Shown one piece after another: positions 38,150 through 48,475 of a stretch of 64,000 bases of DNA. The notes under the pieces are model-generated. The model did not search any database and had not been told where the DNA came from. It saw only the letters and a program-made list of their open reading frames with translations. The position numbers were made by a program, and so were the translations under genes. Each line of letters opens with the position of its first letter. Within the stretch, counting starts at the first letter, position 1. Source of the stretch: Stramenopiles sp. TOSAG23-6 (Eukaryota; Sar); contig LT635913.1 of the NCBI GenBank assembly GCA_900128565.1, positions 1-64,000 on the forward strand. The letters run 5' to 3'.

Positions 38150-38215
38150 TCATCAGTCTCAGAACCCCCAGTGGCTATGTAGATTATTAGCCTTGTCCAT
38201 AGGTTCGTCAATGGC
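38150..38215 (-). other. Candidate SECIS-like hairpin in the GPx 3' UTR
   Basis: On the minus strand, 45-110 bases after the GPx stop, TTGAC-GAACC can pair with GGTTC-TGAG. GAACC/GGTTC form the stem, and UGA opposite GA gives the tandem G.A arrangement of a SECIS core. An unpaired AA lies in ACAAGG above it. The upper stem is imperfect. This is a hand-found candidate. Confidence 0.3.
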
Positions 38216-38258
38216 GGTACATTTTGTTTATTATTTTCACAAGTTTCGAAGAAGAAGT

Positions 38259-38726
38259 CTAGGCAAGCCAAGAGTGCATCTTATTGTCCAAATAAGCAGA
38301 TGTTATCTTCTGAGGGAATCTCTCGAGTACTTGACCGTTGCGACCAACAACGAACTTTGTAAAGTTCCACTCGATAGGTTCTGAGAATTTTCCAGAGCGT
38401 AGGAACTGATATACATCCTGAGTAAACTTACCATTGACATCAGCTTTCTCAAATAGGGAAGATGCTGGCAAGCCATACTTTTCAACATAAAAAGCTCTTA
38501 CTTCTTCGGGTGTCCCAGGTTCTTCATCACAAAACTGGTTACAAGGAAAGAATAATACGTCGAGGCCCTTGTCTGCATATTTCTTTCCAAGAGCTATAAG
38601 ACCTGGAACGTCACTGATATCTCACAAACTTGCAACATTTACAATCAGAACGACCTTACCACTAAATTGAGTGAAGGACACTTCTTGGCCTGAATTGTTT
38701 CTTGCGCAAAGGTCTGTAAACGACAT
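38259..38726 (-). CDS. Glutathione peroxidase, probable selenoprotein (in-frame TGA)
   Basis: It encodes 155 residues if TGA at 38622-38624 is read as selenocysteine (codon 35). Before it the frame reads KVVLIVNVASL, and after it DISDVPGLIALGKKYADKG. The TGA therefore falls exactly where the peroxidatic Sec or Cys sits in glutathione peroxidases (NVASxU/C). The rest is intact: VLFFPCNQFCDEEPG (catalytic Gln), KADVNGK, and EWNFTKFVVG (catalytic Trp and Asn). There is no other stop or frameshift from ATG to TAG. The short form without an oligomerisation loop resembles GPX4 or plant-type GPx. It reduces hydroperoxides. A pseudogene is the alternative, but only this codon is affected. Confidence 0.85.
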
Positions 38727-39066
38727 GATATTCAACTATTCTAGTGACAAAATGCGATGTACCCCCTACAAACGATTTCAATACAAAAACGACAAACTAT
38801 AATGACTAGCGAGTCTTTCTTAAAGTTTCTTTGCTTTTCTGTGTCGTTTGCAACGTAATAGAAGCGTCTGACTACCAGGTACCTACTGTATATGTGTTGA
38901 CACCAAATGCCCCCCCGTGGGAGTCTCAAAATTAATTATATTAACAGGTTTTTTATATAAATGGTAATTTATTTAGTAAAGCATAATCATGTAAATCATC
39001 TGCTCACAGAATACAAAGAATCGTAGTACTTATAATTCATCAAACTTGACCCAAAATTTTCATTTT
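38727..39066. other. Intergenic region, no gene seen
   Basis: This is upstream of the GPx gene and downstream of the DUF1475 gene. It contains CCAGGTACCTACTG near 38875 and a C run (CCCCCC, about 38910). No feature with support was found. Confidence 0.3.
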
Positions 39067-39438
39067 TCAGTCTTTCCTGATGGACTCTACTCGAACTAAC
39101 TGAAGTGTGCCTTGCGTCCATAATCTCGAAAAGGCATACGCACAAGCAAAAGGTGAGCCAAGTAAACAAATTACAACAACCCACGCGAAACCAACAACTA
39201 AAGAATCCTCACTTGCGAGAATAATCAAAGATAAAGGAAATACCGCACCATAGTAGTCAACACAAGTCATGACTAGCCACGACTGTAGCCATTCTTTATT
39301 TTCCAATTGAAAAGGAAACAAAGGCTGCTTCACATATGTTACTATGAGAGCGGATAAACATGCAGCCCCAGCAACCGCTGCAATGAGCAATTGAAATCGA
39401 GGAAAGGCCCGCATTTGTAAACTATGATCCTTTGACAT
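39067..39438 (-). CDS. DUF1475-like small membrane protein
   Basis: It encodes 123 residues. Three hydrophobic segments are visible: LLIAAVAGAACLSALIVTYV, LVMTCVDYYGAVFPLSLIIL and FAWVVVICLLGSPFACAYAF. The pattern 'W-x6-T-x-V-D-x-Y ... W-x6-LLGSxxxCxY' resembles DUF1475, a family of small membrane proteins known mainly from plants and algae. Function unknown. Confidence 0.65.
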   Translation of the reverse strand: MSKDHSLQMRAFPRFQLLIAAVAGAACLSALIVTYVKQPLFPFQLENKEWLQSWLVMTCVDYYGAVFPLSLIILASEDSLVVGFAWVVVICLLGSPFACAYAFSRLWTQGTLQLVRVESIRKD

Positions 39439-39667
39439 GTTGATTATCCAATTAGTCTAATTATTATATCGTTTCAAATTTCTTTGTCTCTTTAGTTGGA
39501 ACACAACAGCTAATAACATGGGGAATTCCATCGGGGGTTTTCATTTCTCGGCGAAACACAAGATTTTTTTCGATTTTTTTTGCCTTTTGGCGAAAAACGC
39601 GACCGGTATAGTATCCTGTTCCAGTATCTTCTCACTAAATCTTTCGTTTTCATTTCAACAAAAGTAA

Positions 39668-42047
39668 ATGTCGTGTCCTATTCATGCTGTTCGAAACATG
39701 AAAATTTCACCAGGTACATGCCCCATGCATACGAATAAAACTGCCAATATGGCTGGAGACTGGTGGCCAAATCAACTCAATCTAACTCCTCTGAAAAGTC
39801 GGAAAGCGTCCAAACCTCAATCATCAACGTTTAACTACGCTAAAGAGTTTGCAAGTATTAACCTTCCAGAGTTAAAGGAAGACATATTTAAGCTCATGAA
39901 AACCTCTCAAAGTTGGTGGCCTGCTGATTATGGACATTATGGTCCATTCTTTGTACGTATGTCGTGGCACAGCGCTGGTACTTACCGAGTATTTGACGGG
40001 CGTGGTGGAGGTGGAACAGGTATGCTTAGATTTGCCCCGCTTAACTCTTGTAAGTAATATTTTTTGTGTAGTTTTCTCCTTAATGTATCATTTTTCCATT
40101 ACACTTATTTCTCTGCTCATTATCTTTATTATATCATCATAAAATATATGGCCGGATAATGGAAATTTGGACAAAGCTAGGAGATTATTATGGCCAATCA
40201 AAAAAAAGTATGGTCGCAAATTATCTTGGGCTGACCTAATGATTCTAACTGGAAATTGTGCTATGGAATCAATGGGATTTAAAACATTTGGTTTTGGTGG
40301 TGGCAGAGAAGACGTGTATGAACCTGAATCTGAAGTGTATTGGGGTGCGGAAAGAACTTGGCTCTCTGCTGAAAGAGGTGGGTTAGGTGATGCCCTTCAT
40401 AAACCTCTAGGAGCTGTACAAATGGGTTTAATTTATGTCAACCCTGAAGGTCCAAATGGAGTTCCAAACCCTCTTCAATCTGCCGAAGATATCCGTACTA
40501 CATTTGGTAGAATGGCGATGAATGATGTAGAAACTGTGGCTTTAATTGCTGGAGGTCATACGTTTGGTAAGGCTCATGGGGCAGCTGATCCTGGTGTTCA
40601 TGTTGGACCTGAACCAGAAGGTGCTTCAATTGAAGAGCAAGGTACAGGTTGGAAAAATTCTTTTCAAACTGGTTCAGGTAAGGATGCAATTACGTCTGGT
40701 CTCGAAGGAGCTTGGACAGCAAATCCGATACAATGGGACAATGGCTACTTTGAAAATTTGTTTGGTTATGAGTGGGAATTAAGTGAATCTCCTGCTGGTG
40801 CCAAACAGTGGGTGCCAAAAGACAAGAGCGAAGCGACAATGAATAAAGTCCCTGATGCTCATGTGAAAGAAAAACGTCACCCTCCAATAATGTTTACAAC
40901 TGATCTTGCACTCATTATGGATCCAAAATATAAGGTTATTTCGAAACGTTTTCACGATAACCCGGAGGAGTTTCAGTTAGCTTTTGCCAAGGCTTGGTAT
41001 AAACTAACGCATCGAGATTTGGGACCAGTAAATCGTCTTGTCTCCGCTATTGGTGGAAATGTTCCTGAAGCACAACTTTGGCAAGATCCAATACCAATGT
41101 CTAATTCTGTTATTGGTGACTCCGAAATTCAAGAACTCAGAACTGCTGTACAATCTATGTTAAGCGGTGGATCTCTTTCCGTTTCACAATTGGTGAAGAT
41201 TGCTTGGGGTTCTGCGAGTTCTTTCCGACATACAGATTTTCGTGGAGGTGGTAATGGTGCTCGGATTCGTCTCGCTCCTCAAAAGAATTGGGAAGCAAAT
41301 GATCCAGATGAGTTGCAGTCAGTTCTTGAAGTTCTTGAAAATGTACAGAATGATTTCAATAACAGTCATGCTACGAATCCTGTATCTATCGCAGATCTAA
41401 TTGTTCTTGCTGGAAGTGTTGCAATTGAGAATGCAGCGAAGAAGGCAGGTCATGAAATGGTAGTACCATTTCGTCCGGGTCGAGGAGATGCAACCCAGGA
41501 AATGACTGATGTTGAGTCATTTTCTTATTTAGAACCGACTGCTGATGGTTTTCGTAACTATTTGGGACCAGAAGCAAAACAAGGCGAAGCTACACCAGAA
41601 GCTCAACTTGTGGATATGGCACACTTGTTGACGTTGTCAGCTGCTGAAATGACAGTATTGGTTGGTGGTATGAGAAGTCTTGGTGCAAATTCAGGAGGTT
41701 CAAATGTTGGTATTTTAACTGATAATCCAGGGATTTTGTCAAATGATTTTTTCGTTAATTTGCTCAACATGGGAGTTCAATGGGGAAAAGATCCAGAAAA
41801 TCCTGATGCTGCAGTTGCAAAACAAGCTGGACAAGTTGACCCATACCGGGGTACCTACATTGGCCGAGATAGAGAATCTGGAAAGATACGTTGGAGAGCC
41901 AGTCGAGTTGACCTTATATTTGGTTCTCATTCTGAACTAAGATCATTTTCAGAGTATTATGCTTGTGATGATTCCAACAAAGTTTTTGTTGAAGATTTTG
42001 TAAAGGCATGGGTAAAAGTGATGGAATTAGACAGATTTGATGTATGA
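39668..42047 (+). CDS. katG: Catalase-peroxidase KatG (two exons)
   Basis: Exons are 39668-40049 and 40150-42047; the protein is 759 residues. It decomposes hydrogen peroxide. The distal triad R97-W100-H101 lies in [13 protein letters not shown], the Met-Tyr-Trp adduct is completed by Y223 (YVNPEGPNG) and M249 (FGRMAMND), and the proximal heme ligand is H264 ([11 protein letters not shown]). The second, non-heme half is present with full length. The N-terminus has DWWPNQLNL as in bacterial enzymes, with no evident organelle signal. KatG is bacterial in origin and patchy in eukaryotes, so horizontal transfer is likely. The intron splits the conserved APLNSW-PDN, and its 3' end cannot be AG. 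Confidence 0.96.
40050..40149 (+). other. KatG intron with a non-AG 3' end
   Basis: It is 100 bp long and begins GTAAGTAATA. The conserved [20 protein letters not shown] places exon 2 at TGG-CCG, so the intron ends ...AAAATATAT (GT...AT). Sliding by one base gives TG...TA or TA...TG. No placement gives AG. It lacks the introner core, so it is a different intron. Confidence 0.9.
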
Positions 42048-42329
42048 AGAAACCATATTGAAATTGTAGGAGACAAGTTCCTCTCTTCATTTACTACCGT
42101 GTTACATATTTGCTCTACCGTGATACATATTTTTTTTAGGTAGGATAAGACAGGAGTTAATAATTGTATATATGAGAATGATTTAAAAAAAAAAAAAAGT
42201 TAACTAATATGTGTATTTTATATATTCAAGAATCGTGAAAGATTCACTGATTAAAAATTAACTGTTTTATGTTGTTTGAATTGCAAAAGATCCACGATGT
42301 ATCTTCATTGTAATATTCTCTTTCCGGCA

Positions 42330-43436
42330 TCATATTTGGGCTCTGTCAGAAAAACTTTCTTCGTGCTTCAGTGTGGTCAGTTGTTCCCTCAAACCTTTAA
42401 TAGACTTGATTGCTTCGGCGAGGACGTCAGCTTTGTTCCATTTTGTTTTCTTTTGCAAATACTCATTTTGTAAATCTTCAAGTAAGACATCTGTAAGTTC
42501 ATCAAAGCGATCATTCATCGCTTGACGCCGTCGTTTTTCCCGATTATTTTTACGCTCACGGCGGACAGGACCATTGGGACCATTAACAAATTCACAGTCG
42601 TCATCGTCAATTTCAGGAGATATTCGAACGTACCCAGCTGGTCGCCACGCTCTTGAAGCAACATGCTTACCCAATCCTTTAGACGTTCTCGATGTCTTTT
42701 CAGCTTTGGATTTCAGATTTGTTTTTTTTCCTACAATTTTTTGGAGGGAGTGCTTATTCTTAAACTTTGTCGTTTGCCTCCTCCCCTGAGTTTTCGTTTT
42801 TCTGTTTTTTTTCGTCGTCGAATTGTTAATATTCATTATAGCACAAACCATTTCTTCATCAATAGGTCGAGTATATAAATCATTAAGAGATACAGGATTG
42901 GGTTGATAACGATTATTTCCAGAAGCCATATAGACTCCAGACGAAGATGATGGGGTAGTCTGTAAGTCAACAATTCCTCCAGGACCAAAAGAACGCGGTG
43001 TTCTCGGCATTCCACCCATCAATGCGCCGTATGGCATACCCATATCCAATAAACCAGATCCTTTCAACTCTGCATCAAGTTGTGGAAGCTGGTGGTTATG
43101 ATGAGAATTCATACTATGTACGTTAGACTGAGGCACTACGGCATCATTAAGAAGAGAACTTCCAGCCAGTGGATTAAGCACACCCCAGTTTTCGTCTGCA
43201 ATCAATGAGTCATTCGGAACACCAAGCATTTCACCATTGGGACCGCAGAAACCTTCACGCATTAAATCAGAGTTTGAAAGAAAGTCTACAGATCCAATAG
43301 ATTGAATAGAGTCATGTCGATTCCGCTTCATTGGCAGTCCGCTGTCTGGCAAACTTCCCATTGCATCCAACGAGCGCTTGCGTATCGGCATACGTCCCAA
43401 CGGTAATGGCGCAAGGGCCCCACATTTTGTTCCCAT
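42330..43436 (-). CDS. bHLH transcription factor
   Basis: It encodes 368 residues from the ATG at 43436. The frame is open to 43709, but that start would lie 8 bases from the next gene. The C-terminus has a basic helix-loop-helix: RRERKNNREKRRRQAMNDRF, then DELTDVLLEDLQNEY, a loop with KTKWNKADVLAEAIKSIKGL, and REQLTTL. The basic region has the E-box-reading Glu and Arg (NNREKRRR). The preceding segment is basic and nuclear-type, and the N-terminal 200 residues are low-complexity with Gly/Ser/Met. It is a probable DNA-binding dimer. Targets are not known. Confidence 0.85.
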   Translation of the reverse strand: MGTKCGALAPLPLGRMPIRKRSLDAMGSLPDSGLPMKRNRHDSIQSIGSVDFLSNSDLMREGFCGPNGEMLGVPNDSLIADENWGVLNPLAGSSLLNDAVVPQSNVHSMNSHHNHQLPQLDAELKGSGLLDMGMPYGALMGGMPRTPRSFGPGGIVDLQTTPSSSSGVYMASGNNRYQPNPVSLNDLYTRPIDEEMVCAIMNINNSTTKKNRKTKTQGRRQTTKFKNKHSLQKIVGKKTNLKSKAEKTSRTSKGLGKHVASRAWRPAGYVRISPEIDDDDCEFVNGPNGPVRRERKNNREKRRRQAMNDRFDELTDVLLEDLQNEYLQKKTKWNKADVLAEAIKSIKGLREQLTTLKHEESFSDRAQI

Positions 43437-43717
43437 CAAACGGCTTGAAATTGGTTGTATGGTTTCCTCGCTCAAATCAATGCTCCTGAATTCAAAAACA
43501 AACGAGTTGTAGAGTTTGCGTCCTCGAACCAGACTTGGTAGAGCACAAAGTATTCGAAAAGAAGGAGAAAAAAGTGTTGTGCTGGCTCTTCTGTGACGAC
43601 ACGTGGCAAACTTTCGACACAAACCTGCTCGACAAAAAAAACTTTTTGTGTGACATTGGTCATTGTTTTGATCTCTCAATATTTCATTGAAAAAAACATA
43701 TAGAATCATTCAACATT

Positions 43718-44398
43718 ATGATGCGTTGTGGTACATGGTGTCTTCAAAGAACTTTTTCACAATATCGGCATGTTTCAACACATTCCAATAGCAACCAAAC
43801 TGTTTGGCAAGCTCTTGTAACTCGAAGAACTATTGGTGATTTTGATACGACTCGCAAGGTACCGAATGAAACTGTACAAAAAGCTGTAGAAGCTGCAATA
43901 CACGCTCCAAATCATAAACTAACCGAACCTTGGCGAATGGTTTCTCTTGGGCCGAAAGCTTCCGGGAAACTTGCAGAATTGTGTGGAGCACATGTAGAAA
44001 AAATCAAAGGAGAGCGTGCAGGAAAAAGAAAAACCGAGAAATGGAAAGCTGTCCCTAACTGGATGGTTTTCCTGTCTAAAAATCAAACAATCACTCCAAC
44101 ACATACACACAACACAACTGAACCTACAGAAATGACATATACACAGATAGAGGATTATGCAGCTACTTGCTGTGCATTGCATAATTTTACACTAGCACTG
44201 CATGAGTCTGGTGTTGTTAGTAAGTGGAGTAGTGGAAGTATTACTCGTCAGCAGGTATTTCGTGATTTAATTGAAGCAAATAATGACGAGATAATTGTAG
44301 GTTTAGTAATGTTTGGATATCCTGACGCTAAAAAAAAGAAGAAAAAGCCACCTCTAAAACGAAGGGGTATATTAGAATGTTTATATTCCGTACCATAA
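43718..44398 (+). CDS. Nitroreductase-family oxidoreductase
   Basis: It encodes 226 residues. FMN-binding signatures include LVTRRTIGDFD near residue 35, AAIHAPNHKLTEPWRMVSLG (the 'AP-x4-qPWrf' block), an E-D-Y/CCAxxNFTLALHESG helix and IVGLVMFGYPDA near the end. The N-terminus (MMRCGTWCLQRTFSQYRHVS) could be a mitochondrial targeting peptide. The substrate is unknown. A Lys run (KKKKKKPP) near the C-terminus is encoded by an A-rich tract. Confidence 0.88.
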   Translation: MMRCGTWCLQRTFSQYRHVSTHSNSNQTVWQALVTRRTIGDFDTTRKVPNETVQKAVEAAIHAPNHKLTEPWRMVSLGPKASGKLAELCGAHVEKIKGERAGKRKTEKWKAVPNWMVFLSKNQTITPTHTHNTTEPTEMTYTQIEDYAATCCALHNFTLALHESGVVSKWSSGSITRQQVFRDLIEANNDEIIVGLVMFGYPDAKKKKKKPPLKRRGILECLYSVP

Positions 44399-44435
44399 TT
44401 AAAAGTTTCCATAGTATATATATTATCAGCATTTC

Positions 44436-45456
44436 TCATAAAATTGTCTCTGTTCTTTTTTTAGTACTACTTTGAACAATTTCTGCAACGCCACCCAAAT
44501 ATGGTTGGACAGCAAGAGTCCAATTACATGATCCAGAGACTGACGTCGATCCAATTTTTATATCATTCTTAAAGAATATTACCTTGATATTATCGTTGCA
44601 CACATTTTTGTGATTTTTTTGATTTTTTTGATTTGTTTTATTTTCATTTGCAACAATTTTTACTCCAATGGTGTCACCCTCCGTATATACGTTTTCATTT
44701 ACGCTGTTTTTTTCATCAACACCAAAAGACGTTTCTTTCCTATTATTCATCAATACTCCGCGTGAGTGCCAAACAATAGCATTTGGTGTTCTACCCAAAC
44801 TTTTGAATGGTGCTTTCATGCTGTTTTTTGCAATTCCTATTAAAATGTGTATAGTACTTGAATTATAATATTAATAAATAAGAGTATAACTATGACGGAT
44901 AATATTATATTTTTCAGTGCAAAATGTAGAAAATACCAGCAAAACCACCAACACCATTTTTGATTACTTTGACCTCCCAATAGCATTGAGGTTTTTCTTT
45001 ATTATACACTGCCAGACATGCACCATAGCCTGCTTGGCGAGTAGTCGCCACAACCGTTCCCATAGGAGAGATATCGAGATGTTGGTGATGTCTTCCCCAT
45101 ATACAACTCTGCAAATCGCGCTCATTTTTGTTTTGCTCTATATCTGAGAAAAGTTGCTGTGTCCAAAGCGGTACTCGTAATTCAGATATTTTTCTCGGCG
45201 TTTTTGTAATGCGTTTCACCGGTATTTTAGTGCCGTCCACTGCGATACCTCTAACCCGACGCGACCTTCGTTTTGGTAGAGGTGCAGTATTCTCTGTTTG
45301 TTTCTTTTGTTTATGAGTCAGTGTTCGCTTTTTTGGTTTACCGATTACAGCTGTATTTTTATTCGGGTCTAATCCAAGACTCCGTAAAACTGCTTCATTC
45401 TTTTTTATGTTTTCAAGGCGCCTTATTTCATAATTTGATAGTGTTTGCATTGTCAT
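44436..45456 (-). CDS. SPRY-domain protein (two exons)
   Basis: Exons are 44937-45456 and 44436-44836; the protein is 306 residues. Splicing gives GVGGFAG-IAKNSMKAPFKS, in the middle of a SPRY domain (PQCYWEVKVIKNGVGGFAG; AIVWHSRGVLMNN; EGDTIGVKI; ...). The N-terminus has YEIRRLENIKKNEAVLRSLG and later KRRSRRVRG, the same pair of motifs found at the start of WDR76-type proteins. A nuclear protein is likely. A Lys/Asn insert (NENKTNQKNQKNHKN) interrupts the SPRY domain. Confidence 0.8.
44837..44936 (-). other. Canonical GT...AG intron in the SPRY gene
   Basis: It is 100 bp, from GTATTTTCTAC to ...CATTTTAATAG. The SPRY frame is restored exactly (GCT G / GA ATT). It has no introner core. It shows that ordinary spliceosomal introns coexist with the odd ones. 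Confidence 0.88.
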
Positions 45457-45713
45457 ACTATGTCAAATTGCCCTTTGGGATTCATTGATTCATTATAATA
45501 AATCGACAAGTCTCGCTCCTTTAGGATTAAGTTTTTGATGTTCGAATTTCCAAGGATTTTTGAAAATTTTGACCCGCGCTCTTTTTTTGACCACGTGTCA
45601 CGGGTGTCAGTTTTTTTTTCGTTTTTTTTAAACCACTCAAATTTTTTTGTCCTTCGTGAACACAACCAACAAATTGTATTAAATATCGCCTTCGTGTGAT
45701 ATTAATTTTCAAA

Positions 45714-48299
45714 ATGTATCGTTTTCGACAATATAGTTTGTCTCATATTCGGCATGATAGAGTTTTATCGCGTATTATGCCATATAAGGCTTTTTCTTCT
45801 ATATCTGATGTCTTTGAATCTTTAGAATACACAACAGCACCAGAGAATGACGAAGCTGCCCGAGCTTGGCTGGCTAGTCATGATCATACATTCGGAATGT
45901 TCATAAATAATAAATGGCATAAACCCGAAAATCGTGAAATGTGTTCATCATTTTGTCCTGCGACTGGCGAAAAAATAGCAGATACTTTCCAAGCAAATAG
46001 TGACGATGTAGATGCTGCGGTTTCAGCGGCACGGGAGAGCCAAGTTAGTTGGGCAGCACTCCCTCCACATGCGCGATCACGTCATATGTATTCCATCACC
46101 CGGCATTTGCAAAAGCACCAGCGATTATTAGCCATCATTGAAAGTCTTGATAATGGGAAAACTATTAGAGAGACACGAGATGTTGATATTCCTTTGGCAA
46201 TTCGTCACTTTTATTCTCATGCAGGTTGGGCACAAGTCATGGATCGTGAATTAGCTGATCAGAAACCCCTCGGCGTCGTTGGACAAATTATTCCTTGGAA
46301 TTTTCCGTTTTTGATGCTCGCTTGGAAAATTGCCCCAGCAATAGCAATGGGTAATACGGTTGTTCTAAAGCCTGCCCCATCAACAAGATTAAGTGCATTT
46401 CTTTTTGCAGAAATTTGTGTTGAGGCTGGAATTCCCCCAGGTGTAATTAATGTTGTATCTGGTGATAATGAAATGGCTACACATCTTGCAGCACACCCTG
46501 ATTTAGATAAGCTAGCATTTACTGGATCAACAGGTGTTGGAAAATATCTTCGAGAAATAACAGCTGGTACTGGACGAAAGTTGTCTTTAGAACTTGGAGG
46601 GAAAAGTCCAATCATAGTATATGATTCATGTGATGTAGACAGTGCTATTGAAGGACTTGTTAATGGTATATGGTTCAATCAAGGTCAAGTATGTTGTGCG
46701 GCGTCGCGGTTATTAGTCCAAGAAAGTATTGCTGATACATTTCTAAAAAAGTTAAAACAAAGAATGAAAAAACTTCGTCTGGGAATGTCGTTGGATAAAT
46801 CTGTTGATATGGGACCTTTAATTAATGATACACAAAAAGCTAGGGTTCAAGCATTTATTGATATTGGTAAAGACGAAGGTTGTGACATCTTTCAGACAGA
46901 GTATCCATCAGAATTAAATGATCAAGGAAGCTTCTTCCCACCGACACTTGTGACTAATGTACAGCCAACATCATCATTAGTTCAAAATGAAATATTTGGG
47001 CCTGTATTAGTGACACAATCTTTTAGAACTCCAGAAGAAGCAATTGCACTTGCAAATAATACTAAATATGGTCTATCTGCTGGTGTCTGGACGGAAAACA
47101 TTGGTTTAGCAATGGAAGCAGCAATGTCAATCAAAGCAGGTGTGGTTTGGATAAATTGTCATAATTTATTTGATGCAGCTGCAGGTTTCGGTGGATTCAA
47201 AGAATCTGGATTTGGACGAGAAGGTGGAAAAGAAGGGTTGTATCAGTACACTCGTCCTGTGTGGGAAACTCAGGAGGTTGATGGTGTTTATAAGGCAAAA
47301 GAAATTCCTACAGCTTGGAAAGATAATGAAAAATCTTGGGGTCGAGCAGCAAATGCGAATCCTATAGAATTTCCAAATTCTCTTGGTATTCATCTGAAAC
47401 AAATTGATTTACCCTCATCAAAGACATTTGATAGAATGAATCTTTTGCCTACTATTGATAGAACACCAAAAATGTACATTGGAGGGAAACAAAAACGTCC
47501 AGATGGATGCTATGTAAAACCAATTTATTCATTTGATGGACATTTATTAGATCAAGTAGGTGAAGGAAATCGTAAAGATATTCGAAATGCAGTAGAAGCA
47601 GCACGAAATGCTAAACCAGGTTGGGGTAAAAGAGCTGCGCATAATCGTGCACAAATACTATATTATATTGCAGAAAATTTAAATATTCGTCGAGAAGAAT
47701 TTGGGGAACGTATTGCGCATATGACTGGTGAAACGCGAAGTGAAGGTATTAGAGAAGTAGATGCTGCAATAGATAGATTATTCACGTATGGTGCATATGC
47801 AGATAAATATGGGGGTAATGTTCAAGAAACTACTTTGTATGGATTAACAGTGTCTATCAATGAACCTGTAGGTGTAATTGGTATTATTTGTCCTGATAAA
47901 CAACCATTATTAAGCTTTGTTTCACTCGTAGCACCTGCTGTTGTTAGAGGTAATACTGTTGTTGCTGTACCCAGTCAAAAGTGTCCTTTAGCAGCTACTG
48001 ATTTATATCAAGTATTTGATACATCAGATCTACCTGGTGGTGTTGTCAACATTGTAACAGGAGAGACAGACCCATTAGCTAAAACATTAGTGGAACATCA
48101 ACATGTCGATGCAATATGGTATCATGGAAGTGCGGAAGGGTCATACCATGTGGAACGTTTATCCTCGGGTAATATGAAGAGAACTGTTGTTAATTATGGA
48201 CGAGATAGAGACTGGTTCGATGAAAAACAAGGTGCGGGTGAATCTTTTCTAATGGATTCAACTGAAGTGAAGACAATTTGGGTTCCAATGGGAGAATAA
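45714..48299 (+). CDS. ALDH16A1: Aldehyde dehydrogenase family 16 (two ALDH domains)
   Basis: It encodes 861 residues from the ATG at 45714; the frame is open from 45696 without an ATG. The first ALDH domain (about 50-530) is complete: IPWNFPFLMLAWKIAPAIAM, LAFTGSTGVGKYL, LELGGKSPIIV (general-base Glu) and NQGQVCCAASRLLVQ (nucleophilic Cys). A second ALDH-like domain (about 590-855) has the cofactor fold (IGIICPDKQPLLSFVSLVAP; VVRGNTVVAVPSQ) but lacks the Cys motif. This double arrangement defines ALDH16. The N-terminus (MYRFRQYSLSHIRHDRVLSR) suggests mitochondrial import. The substrate is unknown. Confidence 0.93.
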   Translation: MYRFRQYSLSHIRHDRVLSRIMPYKAFSSISDVFESLEYTTAPENDEAARAWLASHDHTFGMFINNKWHKPENREMCSSFCPATGEKIADTFQANSDDVDAAVSAARESQVSWAALPPHARSRHMYSITRHLQKHQRLLAIIESLDNGKTIRETRDVDIPLAIRHFYSHAGWAQVMDRELADQKPLGVVGQIIPWNFPFLMLAWKIAPAIAMGNTVVLKPAPSTRLSAFLFAEICVEAGIPPGVINVVSGDNEMATHLAAHPDLDKLAFTGSTGVGKYLREITAGTGRKLSLELGGKSPIIVYDSCDVDSAIEGLVNGIWFNQGQVCCAASRLLVQESIADTFLKKLKQRMKKLRLGMSLDKSVDMGPLINDTQKARVQAFIDIGKDEGCDIFQTEYPSELNDQGSFFPPTLVTNVQPTSSLVQNEIFGPVLVTQSFRTPEEAIALANNTKYGLSAGVWTENIGLAMEAAMSIKAGVVWINCHNLFDAAAGFGGFKESGFGREGGKEGLYQYTRPVWETQEVDGVYKAKEIPTAWKDNEKSWGRAANANPIEFPNSLGIHLKQIDLPSSKTFDRMNLLPTIDRTPKMYIGGKQKRPDGCYVKPIYSFDGHLLDQVGEGNRKDIRNAVEAARNAKPGWGKRAAHNRAQILYYIAENLNIRREEFGERIAHMTGETRSEGIREVDAAIDRLFTYGAYADKYGGNVQETTLYGLTVSINEPVGVIGIICPDKQPLLSFVSLVAPAVVRGNTVVAVPSQKCPLAATDLYQVFDTSDLPGGVVNIVTGETDPLAKTLVEHQHVDAIWYHGSAEGSYHVERLSSGNMKRTVVNYGRDRDWFDEKQGAGESFLMDSTEVKTIWVPMGE

Positions 48300-48475
48300 A
48301 ACTTTACTTTTTTCTTTATTTACATCTTAAAGTAAGAGATTTTTATGTAAGAAAAAAATACGTAGAGATTTTGTCTTTTCAATAAATTATGAATACAAAT
48401 AGAAAATATTCGAAAATATTCGAAAATATTGATTCAAAAGTTTTATTTCTTTTAAAAATATTGAGAAACCACTTG

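Noticed and set aside
38622-38624. The GPx TGA as a pseudogene lesion or a reassigned codon
   Set aside because: It falls exactly on the Sec/Cys site, no other lesion exists, and TGA ends other genes normally.
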